From contig NZ_AP022332.1 in assembly GCF_009936375.1 (NCBI RefSeq), positions 3,318,501 to 3,382,500 on the forward strand: a stretch of 64,000 bases of DNA, written 5' to 3'. Positions 53,235 to 62,371 of the stretch are shown here, piece after piece. Positions within the stretch are counted from its first letter, which is position 1. The number at the start of each line of letters is the position of its first letter. The notes beneath the pieces are model-generated. The model did no database searches and was not told where the DNA came from. It was given only the letters and a program-made list of their open reading frames with translations. The translations under genes were made by a program, and so were the position numbers. This DNA is from Methylosinus sp. C49. GTDB taxonomy: Bacteria > Pseudomonadota > Alphaproteobacteria > Rhizobiales > Beijerinckiaceae.

Positions 53235-55415
53235 GTGCCTGCCATACCCCATGTCGTGCGTCGCGGCGCATACTATTATTGGCGGCGGCGACTGCCATCG
53301 GCCCTTGCCGAATCGAGAAATCTGCGACCCTGATTCTCGGCCTGGGCGCCAGCAACCCCGGGAGAGCGCGCTACCTCGCCGGCCAGATTTTAAGCGCTCG
53401 CCGATCGTTGTTTCTTTCCGGCCGCCATGACCAGTCGCCTCTCCCAGCCGCAAATCCAGAAGGTGTTCCGCATCGTCTTCACGCAGCACCTCGACAAGCT
53501 CGAGGCCGTGGCGGCGCGCGAACGCACGGAGAACGATTTCGATCCCGAGAAGAGCCGCCGCAGCGAGCGCGTGATGGGGCACGTCTATCGCCTGCTCGAG
53601 ACGCGTGGCCGCGCCGCCGCCGTCGACGAACGCGCCGCCGCGCAAATGGCGGCGCAGGGGATTGCGCAGGACGAGATCGCCGAGACCGCCTTCATGCTCG
53701 ATCTCATGCAGCGCCAAAACGTCGCCGTCGAAAAGAAGGAGCGACTCGCGACGCTCGTCGAGGAGGTCGGCGGTGAGCCCAATCCGATGAACATCGCGCT
53801 CGCCCAGGAGACGGTCTACCGGGCCTTCGCCGAGGCGAATTTTCAGTCGGAGCGCCGCCATGACGGCGTGCGAGTCGAGATCGAGAAGACCATCGCCGAC
53901 ATTCTAAAGGATCACGCCGAAGCGCCCCGCGACTCGGTCGATCACACCGAGTCGAGGCTCGTCGTTGCTCCCCTCGCCTCATCCCCGATTGTCGTCCATC
54001 GAGAAGCGGCCGCAGAGACGGCCGAAGGCGCCCGAACCGAACATGCGGCGCTGTTGGCCGCCTCTGCGCCGACGCCACCTGCCGACCCCGCGCCCGCGCC
54101 CGTGCCCGTGCCCACGCCGACTCCCGCCACGGTAGCGAGAACGAAGCCGTTGACGCTCGACGAGCATCCATTCGTCGTGCTCGCCGAGGGGGTCATCCAG
54201 AAGAATGCGGACGCCAAGGCCTGGGACACGAAATCCCAGCGTCAGGTGCGTCAGATTTCGCGGCTTTTCGCGAGGCTCCTCCTCGAGCAGGGCGTCGTCG
54301 AGTTCGAAGACATCCACCAGAAGCACCTGGGCGATCTCGACGACCTCTTCGGCGCTGTCGCCAAGAGCTACGGCCGCAGCCCGCGAGACAATCACCGGAC
54401 GCTCGACCAGCTTCGCGCGATCGGCGCGGCCAAGCCGCCGTCGGAGCGCGGTTTGGTCGCTGGAACGGTCAATCGGCATTTTTCATTTCTGGGCCAGGTC
54501 CTCGCCCATATTCGAAGCCGCGGTCACAAGCTCGACCGAGACATCGACATGACGCTGATGCGTCGCAAGTCCACGGAACGCGGGCGCACGAAGCGCGGAC
54601 TCCTGACCGAAGCCGACGCCGCAGCGATCTTCCACCTCGCCTTCTTCACCGGCTGCGCCGGTTGGAAAGACGACGAGATCTTGATCCCAGGCCCGCACGT
54701 ATTCCACCGCGCGCTGTATTTCGCGACGCTCATGCTCCACTACACCGGAGCGCGGCGCGAGGAAATCTGCGGCCTCTCCGTCCGCGACGTGGCCTCCGTC
54801 GACACGGTGATCGACGGCGAGTTACAACGCCTCCACTATATAAAGGTCAGAACGAGCGAAATTCGGCGCATCAAAAATCTGTATTCCGAGCGCTCGGTCG
54901 CCCTGCACCCGGAGCTCATCCGCCTCGGCTTTCTCGATTATGTCGCGGCCGTGAGAGCACTCGGCTATGAGATGGTCTTCCCCGATCTCAAATCGCCGAC
55001 ATCCTCGTCACCTCTGGGCGATCGGCTCTATGACGAGCTGATCGACGGGCTGCACCAAGCCATTCCCGACGCCAAGGAGCGCAAGAAGGTCATCCATTCG
55101 ATGCGGAAATCTTTCGGCAATTCATTGAAACAGAAGGGGATTCATAGCGAGATTCGGAGCGACATCATGGGGCATTCGGGAGCCACCCCGACCGAGGAAA
55201 TCTACTGCGACGCGATCGCGCTCGCCGACATGCTGCCGACCATCATGAAGATTCCGATCGTGACGGCGCATCTACAGCCTCACCCGATCCGCCTGCTGCC
55301 CTGGGTGCAGGACAAGCTGCGGCCGCCATTCTCGCGGAAGCGGAGGGGGACGGATGGCGCGGGTCCGGGACGCAGGCGGATGAGAAAAACAAAGGACGAA
55401 TCAGACCGCTCGTGA
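53235..55415 (+). pseudogene. Second copy of the tyrosine recombinase, frameshifted near the N-terminus
   Basis: A one-base deletion near 53320 relative to copy 1 (GAGAAATCTG against GAGAAATTCTG) leads to a TGA at 53331. A compensating +1 lies at about 53388. From Met at 53427 the frame is open for 662 residues with all catalytic residues (YTGARREEICGL, HSMRKSF, EEIYCDAI), so an N-terminally truncated protein could still be made. From about 53580 to the stop it is essentially identical to copy 1, while the first ~400 bases differ at many sites. Confidence 0.85.
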
Positions 55416-55514
55416 CCCTTTGCCGCCATTGTCACGGCTCCGATCGAGCCGGACGCCCCGAACTTGCTACGCCTCGGGAGGGGCACGACCGGCAAATTCA
55501 TGTTATAATGAAAT

Positions 55515-56198
55515 ATGATTGCACTTTTGACGTTGAATGGCATCCCGCCCCGTATTCTCGGCTCGTTGACTGAAGAGCAACGGAAAGCAGTGACTTCTTA
55601 CGCTTCCAGCGATCGGCGCGAATCTTACGATGATTGGTGGCAAAACGGCATCGTAGAACCAATCCGCCCATTTGCAAAATTTGTTAGCGCCGCCGCGAGC
55701 AGTTTTATACATTGGGGGGCGACCATCCTCAACAATAACAGAATCGGTGTCATTTCGTCACAGGTCGGAATTGGTCAATCAACCTTTGGCGGCCTCGATA
55801 CAAATCTGCACTCGGATATGGGGGGTGCATCAGAGTGGCTTAGAGAAGAGAGAATTATTTGTTTGCGATTGCTCTGCGTTTCCAGCGCGGCGGCAATTTT
55901 TATCGATTTGACAGATAAAGAAAATATGGAATCCATTCTCGATTCACACAGGATCGACGACGGTCGTATTTATGAGACCGAGCTGCTGAGTCTATCGCAG
56001 AAGAATGGATGCGCCGTAAACCCGAAGCCATGGGAGATTGTCGTGTTCGATGCGAACACGCCACATATTCCTCCGGGTGCGCTTGAATCCAATCGGCGTG
56101 TTTTACAGCACGCGTGGATAGAAATGCAGTTGCCCCCAGATTGGCGTCCACGCCTGAGAAGCGATGATAGACCTTTGTTTTTGTTGCCTGAATTTTGA
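55515..56198 (+). CDS. Orphan protein with HxD...H pattern (possible 2OG-Fe(II) oxygenase fold)
   Basis: 227 residues, lower in GC than its flanks. LHSDMGG (His99, Asp101) and, 83 residues later, ANTPHIPPGALESNRRVLQHAW (His184, candidate Arg194/195) fit the HxD...H...R facial triad of double-stranded beta-helix dioxygenases. No strong family is recognised, so the call is tentative. It directly follows the second integrase and is the only intact new gene of the second element before the helicase remnant. Confidence 0.55.
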   Translation: MIALLTLNGIPPRILGSLTEEQRKAVTSYASSDRRESYDDWWQNGIVEPIRPFAKFVSAAASSFIHWGATILNNNRIGVISSQVGIGQSTFGGLDTNLHSDMGGASEWLREERIICLRLLCVSSAAAIFIDLTDKENMESILDSHRIDDGRIYETELLSLSQKNGCAVNPKPWEIVVFDANTPHIPPGALESNRRVLQHAWIEMQLPPDWRPRLRSDDRPLFLLPEF

Positions 56199-56392
56199 TC
56201 TTCTCATCTGCCGTGCGAACTGATCTGAAAGTCGCCTTCGAGGTATCGGGCGAAGGTCGGCTCCTGGCGCCTCACGGAAATTCAACCCGCGCCACCAGCT
56301 TCTCTTTCCCCTCCTCCGAGCACGGCCGCCATTGCGAACAAAACAGGAATCATGGTTCAGTCCGCAAGCCCGCTCACCCTGCCGATTCGCCC

Positions 56393-56668
56393 ATGACCGC
56401 CGTCGCCTATCTCGAAAAGCTCAACGCCGAACAACGCCGCGCCGTCGAGCACGGGCTTGCTGACGGCTCGTCGGCCTCCGCCGGCGGCCCGCTGCTCATC
56501 ATCGCGGGCGCGGGCTCGGGCAAGACCAACACGCTCGCCCATCGGGTCGCGCATCTCATCGTCCGGGGCGCCGATCCGATGCGCATGTTGCTGATGACCT
56601 TCTCCCGCCGCGCCGCCGCCGAGATGACGCGCCGGGTCGAGCGCATCTGCGCCGAGGCGCTGGGCGCC
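56393..56668 (+). pseudogene. 5' fragment of a UvrD-type helicase gene
   Basis: Codons 1-91 of a helicase like the one at 24359, including Walker A AGAGSGKTN and TFSRRAAAEMTRRVERICAEALG, are preserved, together with ~150 bases of upstream sequence. The match stops at about 56666, where SNF2-type sequence begins. It differs from the intact copy by scattered, mostly silent changes. Confidence 0.85.
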
Positions 56669-56906
56669 TTCTATGACCCCTGGTGGAATCCCCGCCGTCG
56701 AGGATCAAGCGATCGACCGCGCCCATCGCATCGGCCAGGACAAGCCGGTCTTCGTGCATAAGATCATCGTCTCGGGCACGATCGAGGAGAAAATGTCTGC
56801 GCTGAAGGAGAAGAAGCGCGCGCTGGCCGAGAGCCTCTTCGACCAGGACGGCGCCCCGACCCTCGCCATGACCGAAGCCGATCTCGAAATGCTGTTCGCG
56901 CCGTGA
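56669..56906 (+). pseudogene. 3' fragment of an SNF2-family helicase gene
   Basis: Encodes FYDPWWNP, then, after one extra C in the run at about 56690, AVEDQAIDRAHRIGQDKP and IVSGTIEEKMSALKEKKRAL to a natural stop. This is motif V-VI and tail of an SNF2 helicase (RAHRIGQ). Fused end-to-end with the UvrD fragment, probably by deletion between two helicase genes. Confidence 0.85.
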
Positions 56907-56977
56907 CCAACGCGTGACTCTCACAAGAGAACGGGGCAAACTACTGTGAACGACTGCATTTCAGTAGGAGTCATACG

Positions 56978-57382
56978 ATGGCGATTTGCGAGCAATGTCT
57001 CGGTAAGGGAAGCGTTCTGATCGGCGACGTATGCCCTTCGTGCAAAGGACAAAAAGTCAGGCACATTCAGCGAGACGCGGGCTTTGAATCGAGCGCGCCG
57101 ACAACATGGTATACAGTTCCGTGCCATCTTTGTAATGAGAGCGGCAAAGTCAATGCTGCTCTTAGAACGTGCAATCGATGCGACGGCACTGGTGAAACGC
57201 GCACGATTTACAGAAATCGCACGTGCCCGAAATGCTCAGGCTCTGGCCAGCTCATGTATGAAAACGGCGAAAAATATGTGAGCGGTGCGCCGAAGCTGGC
57301 GCCGGGCACGTGCGACTTCTGTAAAGGGGCCAAACTCGTAAAACTACCTATAATCGTGGCGGCGAGTTCTCCAGAGTTTTGA
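56978..57382 (+). CDS. Small zinc-ribbon protein with six CxxC knuckles (DnaJ-like)
   Basis: 134 residues. CxxC pairs at 4-7, 19-22, 49-52, 65-68, 83-86 and 112-115, several in the DnaJ central-domain form (CNRCDGTG, CPKCSGSG). It has no J-domain. Probably binds two or three zinc ions and unfolded protein or nucleic acid; role unknown. An SD TAGGAG precedes the ATG. Confidence 0.75.
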   Translation: MAICEQCLGKGSVLIGDVCPSCKGQKVRHIQRDAGFESSAPTTWYTVPCHLCNESGKVNAALRTCNRCDGTGETRTIYRNRTCPKCSGSGQLMYENGEKYVSGAPKLAPGTCDFCKGAKLVKLPIIVAASSPEF

Positions 57383-57635
57383 ATGCACGTTTCGACCCAA
57401 TTGTCGGCGGGCGGCGCTTCTACGCGGACGGCCAGGAGAACGTATGGCTTTCGGCTTCATCGATGTGGCGTTTGAATGGCCGCAGCCGTGTAGCGCGGCA
57501 ATATCGTCACCGTCTCCGCGCCGGGCGATCACGGCAAGGTGCGGCGGCACGCTCGTTTCCTCGCCAGCGCTCCGTGATGCGCCATTTTTCGGCTCTCGAT
57601 TCAGCGTCCCTTCCCCACACCGCGCCGCAAGCGCA

Positions 57636-57830
57636 TCATGCCGCGCAAGGCTCGATCGCGTCGAACTCCGGGCCGATCTGTCGGCGCCGCTCCATAAGAT
57701 CGTGATCGGCCTGCAAGCAGAGAAAGAACCCCTCCGAGACGCCGAAATATCGCGCGACTCGCAGATCCGTATCCTCAGTGATCGCCCGCTTGCCGAGGAC
57801 GATTTCATTGATGCGGCGTGGAAGCCGAAT
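57636..57830 (-). pseudogene. Remnant of HigA-family antitoxin gene
   Basis: Reading on the minus strand, ARAIRLPRRINEIVLGKR then TEDTDLRVARYFGVSEGFF to a TGA at 57636-57638 matches the C-terminal half of HigA/VapI-type Xre antitoxins. The N-terminal half and any toxin gene are missing; upstream it runs into the broken secreted-protein gene. 57383-57635 holds nothing I recognise. Confidence 0.7.
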
Positions 57831-57841
57831 GGCTCGAGCGA

Positions 57842-58253
57842 ATGCTGGCCCGCGCGATCGCCCATCGCCTCCGGCGAAACGCAGGCGTGGCGTGCGCCGA
57901 GCTTCATCGTGCAGGCCGAGGCGCAGTAGCCGTCGATTGCGACGGTCCGCCGCGTCACATTCGCCGAGCGGACCTGCTCATAATAGTCGAGGACATTCCC
58001 GCCGCGGGTCGTAGCTCGAATAATCGGCGCGGGGCGTATAGCCGCCGGCGAGATCGGCGCGGCGGGAATAGCCGCGGCGGCTCGAGCTGGCCCCCCGGCT
58101 CGAATAGCCATTGTCGAAGGCGCCGAACAGATCGGAGAAGAGATCGGCCTTGGCGGGCGCCGAAGCGAAGGCGGCGAAGGCGGCGAGGCCGAGGATAGCG
58201 GCGCGCTTGGCGATGCGGGGAGCGACGAAGGCGCCGAGCGAAGCGGAGAACAT
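57842..58253 (-). pseudogene. Truncated, frameshifted secreted-protein gene (COG3904-like)
   Basis: Begins with MFSASLGAF and a signal-like segment (AAILGLAAFAAFASAPAKA), then an Arg/Ser/Tyr-rich linker. A frameshift near 58000 separates it from GGNVLDYYEQVRSANVTRRT and GYCASACTMKLGARHACV, the signature seen in periplasmic Clp-like (COG3904) proteins. The rest of the gene is replaced by the higA remnant. Confidence 0.65.
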
Positions 58254-58626
58254 AGGGTGATCCTCTCTCTAGTCAGATGAGGCGGCCCCATGGAGTAGAG
58301 GGGCCCGGCCTCTTCGGTGAGGATCAAATTGACGCCGACGCTCTAACGGCCATTAAGCCGCGGTAATGCAACTCGAGCGGCCGCGGCAAGGAAACATAAA
58401 CCATGCGCCGGAATTTCCCAGACAACATATTGAATATAATTAGATTATAAGGCTGCTCACCAAGCAGGCGCGAGAACTTTCAACCGTATTTCGACAAAAT
58501 TTTCTACGAATTGATACGGAGATCGCGGCTTCCGACGCAATTCTGTCGCTGGAAGACAGCGCCAAAGCCTCCATTGCCATGGAACGGGATTTGCTCGAAG
58601 AGAGCCGCCTGACGCGCGGAGATCCT
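58254..58626. other. Gap upstream of the phosphatase, AT-rich in part
   Basis: 58415-58445 is AT-rich (TTGAATATAATTAGATTATA) and could hold a promoter for the phosphatase gene. From about 58440 the phosphatase frame is open and looks coding-like, but there is no start codon in it until 58579. Nothing else is recognised. Confidence 0.4.
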
Positions 58627-59379
58627 ATGTTCTTTTTTCGCAAGCCGAGATCGGAGCAGAAGCGACCAGAGCCGCGCATCCCCGATGGAATCAAGCTTTA
58701 CGTCATAGGCGACGTGCATGGTCGAGACGACCTGCCCGATACTCTTTGCCGCTCGATCGAAAAGGATCTCGCCGGAACGCCCCTCGAGCGCACGAGCATC
58801 GTCTTTCTCGGCGACTATATCGATCGCGGACCTCGATCCGCCGAGGTCGTCGAGAGGATCGTCTCCGGCGCGACGCCAGCTCCCGTCATGGCGCTCAGAG
58901 GCAATCACGAAGCGATCTTGCTGCAATTTCTCGAGGACGAGAACGTCCTCGACAGCTGGCGACGCTATGGCGCGATGGAGGCTCTTCTGTCGTATGGGGT
59001 CGACCTCAAAGAGGTGTTGCGCGGCCGCGACTTCGATGTCGCGCGGATCGAGCTGCGAGACAAGCTGCCTCCGGCGCATCTGCGCTTCTGCGAGGATACG
59101 AAACTGTCCTGGTCGCTCGGCGATTATTTTTTCTGCCATGCCGGATGCCGGCCGAATGTGCCGCTCGCACGCCAGCAGGAGGGCGATCTGCTCTGGATCC
59201 GGGAAGAGTTTCTCGGCTTCTCGGGGCCGTGGGACAAAGTGATCGTCCATGGCCATACGCCAGCTCCGGCGCCAGAGGAACTGCCGCATCGGATCAATCT
59301 CGACACGGGCGCCTATGCGACCGGGCGGCTCACTTGCCTGGTCCTGGAGGGCGCAACGCGCTGCTTTCTGTCGACGTGA
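58627..59379 (+). CDS. Metallophosphoesterase, serine/threonine-phosphatase-like
   Basis: 250 residues from MFFFRKPRSEQ, chosen because GGAGATCC precedes it; an in-frame ATG at 58579 would add 16 residues. Dinuclear metal motifs are all present: GDVHGR (28-33), GDYIDRGP (62-69), GNHE (92-95), FCHAG, and VHGHTP near the C-terminus. It belongs to the bacterial PPP-like/ApaH-like group acting on phosphoproteins or dinucleotide polyphosphates. Confidence 0.9.
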   Translation: MFFFRKPRSEQKRPEPRIPDGIKLYVIGDVHGRDDLPDTLCRSIEKDLAGTPLERTSIVFLGDYIDRGPRSAEVVERIVSGATPAPVMALRGNHEAILLQFLEDENVLDSWRRYGAMEALLSYGVDLKEVLRGRDFDVARIELRDKLPPAHLRFCEDTKLSWSLGDYFFCHAGCRPNVPLARQQEGDLLWIREEFLGFSGPWDKVIVHGHTPAPAPEELPHRINLDTGAYATGRLTCLVLEGATRCFLST

Positions 59380-59392
59380 CCTCGAGCTCCGA

Positions 59393-60052
59393 TCACCTAT
59401 GTCGACCCGGCATGAGATAACAGCCGGTCGCCGCATCGCCGCGCGCATTGGGCTCGAGGACGGATGCGCAATCGAAATTCGGATCGACGGGCGGGCGCGG
59501 CGGGATCGCTCCGGCGCCGTCCCCAGGCGGCGCCGTGTCGACGCCGAAGCTCTCCCCTCCCCCACTGGCCGGTTGGGCATCGGGTCGCCAATTTCGTCGC
59601 GCCTGGCGCGCGACAGCAAAGTCGACGCCCGTGTCGCGCCGCATCGCCGTCCGCCGCGAAAAGGAGATTCCGGGACCGGTGATCATCGGGGTCACATAGG
59701 CTTCCCGCTCCGACAGAACATTGATGCGGAAACCGAACATGCGCGGGGAAAAATAAATGGCGGATCGTTTGCCTGCCCAACCATCGGCGCCGGAAAAGCC
59801 GACACTGCATCGGTCGCGCGGAAAGACACGATCGCAAGCTTCCCGCGTCGGGTATCGTGGCGCCTTCTCGTCGAACTCGGCGCGCGCGTTGGCGGCGGCA
59901 TTGGCGCAGATCGGCGCACTGATTCGTCCTCCGGACAGACAGCTTTTCTCGTCCGAATAGACATAGGCTCCGCGGCTCGATTCAGCCGCCGCGACGCCCG
60001 AATGCATCAGAAAAATCGCGGTGACGAGTGGTCTCCATAATGACGGGCGCAT
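59393..60052 (-). CDS. Secreted DUF1190-like protein
   Basis: 219 residues from MRPSLWRPLVTAIFLM with a signal peptide cleaved near VAAAES. The mature part shows the DUF1190 (YgiB-like) pattern: SDEKSCLSGG, CANAAANARAEFDEKAPRY, REACDRVFPRDRCSVGF. The C-terminal half is low-complexity, Gly/Pro-rich. Probably periplasmic. Convergent with the phosphatase gene (13 bases apart). Confidence 0.7.
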   Translation of the reverse strand: MRPSLWRPLVTAIFLMHSGVAAAESSRGAYVYSDEKSCLSGGRISAPICANAAANARAEFDEKAPRYPTREACDRVFPRDRCSVGFSGADGWAGKRSAIYFSPRMFGFRINVLSEREAYVTPMITGPGISFSRRTAMRRDTGVDFAVARQARRNWRPDAQPASGGGESFGVDTAPPGDGAGAIPPRPPVDPNFDCASVLEPNARGDAATGCYLMPGRHR

Positions 60053-60264
60053 CACGGGCTTTCGGCCCCGCACAGAAATGGACGTCTCATCGAATTGGTT
60101 CCGAGGCGCGGTCCTGAAGAATCGTGGAAGAAAGACGTTCGGCGATCCGCGCCCGAATTCCGAAGCCGGATTAATCATATTCTATTGGCCCCTACGTGCA
60201 ATCTTGAAATCGTAATCGTCTGGTGGCATACAAAAAAGAAAGCATACGCGTCAGGAATAGCTTC

Positions 60265-60858
60265 ATGTATTCGAAGGCCCTTTTTGCATTGATTGTCGCG
60301 GCGTCCTGCGCCATGGGCCTCAGCGGATGCGACAGTTTCCCAGCGGGCTCGCCATCGGTCGGCGGAGCCGACTCGGCCCCGATTTCCACCGGAGGCGGCG
60401 GACTGCGGCTCCAGGCCGGCGACAAGCTGAAAGTCTCCGTCTTCGGCGAAGACAAGCTGAGCGGAGAATATGAGATCGATCCCGCCGGCTATGTCTCTTT
60501 GCCCCTCGCGGGCACCGTTCAGGCCGCCGGCCTCACGAAATTGGAGCTCGAGCAGGCGCTGACGAAGAAATTCCGCAGCGAGCAATATCTCCGTAACGCG
60601 AAAGTCACGGTCGACATCGCCAATTTCCGCCCCTTCTATGTGCTCGGAGAGGTCGAGAAGCCCGGCAAATATCCCTATGAGAGCGGGCTCAATGTCGTCA
60701 GCGCCGTCGCTGTGGCGGGCGGCAACACTTACCGATCGAGCCTGTCTCGCGTGCTGATCCAGCGCGCCGGAGAACATGGTTTCAAAGAATATCCGTTCTC
60801 GCCCAACGTCTTCGTCTTTCCCGGCGATCTGATCCGCGTTCCAGAACGCTATTTCTGA
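60265..60858 (+). CDS. Polysaccharide export lipoprotein (Wza/ExoF type)
   Basis: 197 residues. A lipoprotein signal with lipobox LSGC near residue 22, then a Poly_export domain: LRLQAGDKLKVSVFGEDKLSGEYEIDPAGYVSLPLAGTVQA-like pattern, and an SLBB-type part FYVLGEVEKPGKYPYESG. Short Wza-like proteins of this kind form or gate the outer-membrane/periplasmic channel for exopolysaccharide. First of three secreted-protein genes in a row. Confidence 0.9.
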   Translation: MYSKALFALIVAASCAMGLSGCDSFPAGSPSVGGADSAPISTGGGGLRLQAGDKLKVSVFGEDKLSGEYEIDPAGYVSLPLAGTVQAAGLTKLELEQALTKKFRSEQYLRNAKVTVDIANFRPFYVLGEVEKPGKYPYESGLNVVSAVAVAGGNTYRSSLSRVLIQRAGEHGFKEYPFSPNVFVFPGDLIRVPERYF

Positions 60859-60881
60859 CAGCCAGCCGAGGCGGCAGAATC

Positions 60882-60903
60882 ACTGTTGCGCCGCAGCAAC
60901 AGT
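60882..60903 (+). terminator. Hairpin downstream of the export lipoprotein gene
   Basis: ACTGTTGC (60882-60889), loop GCCGCA, GCAACAGT (60896-60903), a perfect 8-bp stem 24 bases after the stop, without a U-tract. It could attenuate transcription into the beta-barrel gene. Confidence 0.4.
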
Positions 60904-61020
60904 CCGAAATTCGTTCATTCCCAGTTTACAATCAGCCTTGTGGAGGAAGAAAGGCTCGGCTAGAGTTTTCGGTAATTACGGGCGTAATTTTACTGCCGGT
61001 TGTTGTCTGAGGTCGGTTTA

Positions 61021-62349
61021 ATGTCGCGGTCGAGAAAGCCCTTTGTTCGTGGAGCATCCTCGGCATTCGTTCTCGCTGGGTTGAGCGTAATTCAAATTGC
61101 TCCGTCCCATGCGCAGAATATCCCGAGCGAAGCTCAGAAAGTCATCACTCCCAATAGTTTCGGCGTCAGAAGTCTGCGAGACACGCCGACGCGAGAATAT
61201 CAGGGGCTGCCCCTCGGCGGCTGGATGCTCTATCCCAGCCTGCTCGTCGCCGGAACCTATGATGACAATCCATTCCAGGCCCCGTCCGACCGGAAGGGCG
61301 CTGCTGGCACGCATTTGCGCCCGAGCTTCATCGCCGATCGGGATAATGGCCTGCATCACACGACCGTCTTTACGATCGGCGATTTCCGCATCTACCCCGA
61401 TCTTTCTACCGCCAATACGGTCAATGTCGAGGCCGGCTTCAATCATACATGGGAAGCGCGCAAAGACCTCGTCGTTTCGGCGAGTGGCGAATATTCGCGA
61501 CGCACGGACATGTACAACACCGGGCAGGTCGTGAACCCGTTCGTGCTCGGCGGCGTCACTTATCGTGGGACGCAGGCCAGCCCGCAGCGCTACAATCAAT
61601 TCATCGGATCGGTGGGCGTTCAGAAATCCTTCGACCGACTCTTCATAGGCCTCTCGAGCACTGCGAGAGCGACGACCTATGACACGCTCTACACGACGAC
61701 GGGCGCATTAGAGCAGACCTATCGCAACAATCTCGTGACCGGTGTGACCGGACGGCTCGGCTATTATGCGACGCCGCTGCTCTTCGTCTTCACCGAGGCC
61801 GGCGGGAACTTCCGCGACTTTCGAGACCCGACCTATAATTCGGAAGGCTATCGCTTTACCGGCGGCATCGGAACCGATCGCATCGGGCTGATTCGGGGCG
61901 AGATTTTCGCCGGCTATCAGAGCCAGTTCTACTTCAGCGGCTTGTTCCCCTCCGCGAACAGCCCTGTGTATGGCGGCAAGCTCTACTGGTATCCGACACG
62001 CGCCTGGACGATCGAGGCGGGCCTAGACGAAACCTTCCAGGACTCCGCCTTGTCGACGGTCGGCAATACGACGGGAAGCGCGGCGCGCGCCACGTCCGCG
62101 AATTTGAGGATCGGCTATAAGCTCGCCAGGAGCTGGTCAGCGACGGTCAATGGGCAATATACCGACATCGCCTACATCTCGGGCGGTCGTCATGATAGCC
62201 GTTGGAATTCCGGCGCCACTCTGAACTATGAGATCTTGCGCAATCTAAATGCCACTTTCGAATATGCGTTCACACGCGTATTCTCCAACTCGGATGGCGC
62301 GGCTTTCACGCGCAATGTCTTCACGCTCGGCGCGACCTACAAATATTGA
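61021..62349 (+). CDS. Outer-membrane beta-barrel protein of the exopolysaccharide locus
   Basis: 442 residues with a signal peptide (cleaved near SHAQN). The mature protein has alternating amphipathic strands rich in Tyr, Thr, Gly and Arg, and ends in the outer-membrane C-terminal signature FTLGATYKY (aromatic last residue). Similar barrels (VpsM/OMP_b-brl_2 type) occur with Wza-like genes and are thought to help export or anchor polysaccharide. It lies 162 bases downstream of the export lipoprotein. Confidence 0.85.
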   Translation: MSRSRKPFVRGASSAFVLAGLSVIQIAPSHAQNIPSEAQKVITPNSFGVRSLRDTPTREYQGLPLGGWMLYPSLLVAGTYDDNPFQAPSDRKGAAGTHLRPSFIADRDNGLHHTTVFTIGDFRIYPDLSTANTVNVEAGFNHTWEARKDLVVSASGEYSRRTDMYNTGQVVNPFVLGGVTYRGTQASPQRYNQFIGSVGVQKSFDRLFIGLSSTARATTYDTLYTTTGALEQTYRNNLVTGVTGRLGYYATPLLFVFTEAGGNFRDFRDPTYNSEGYRFTGGIGTDRIGLIRGEIFAGYQSQFYFSGLFPSANSPVYGGKLYWYPTRAWTIEAGLDETFQDSALSTVGNTTGSAARATSANLRIGYKLARSWSATVNGQYTDIAYISGGRHDSRWNSGATLNYEILRNLNATFEYAFTRVFSNSDGAAFTRNVFTLGATYKY

Positions 62350-62371
62350 GATTCCGACAGGAGCAACGAAA

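Noticed and set aside
57444-57929. Plus-strand 161-codon frame
   Set aside because: It runs antisense to the recognisable higA remnant and broken secreted-protein gene and has no own features.
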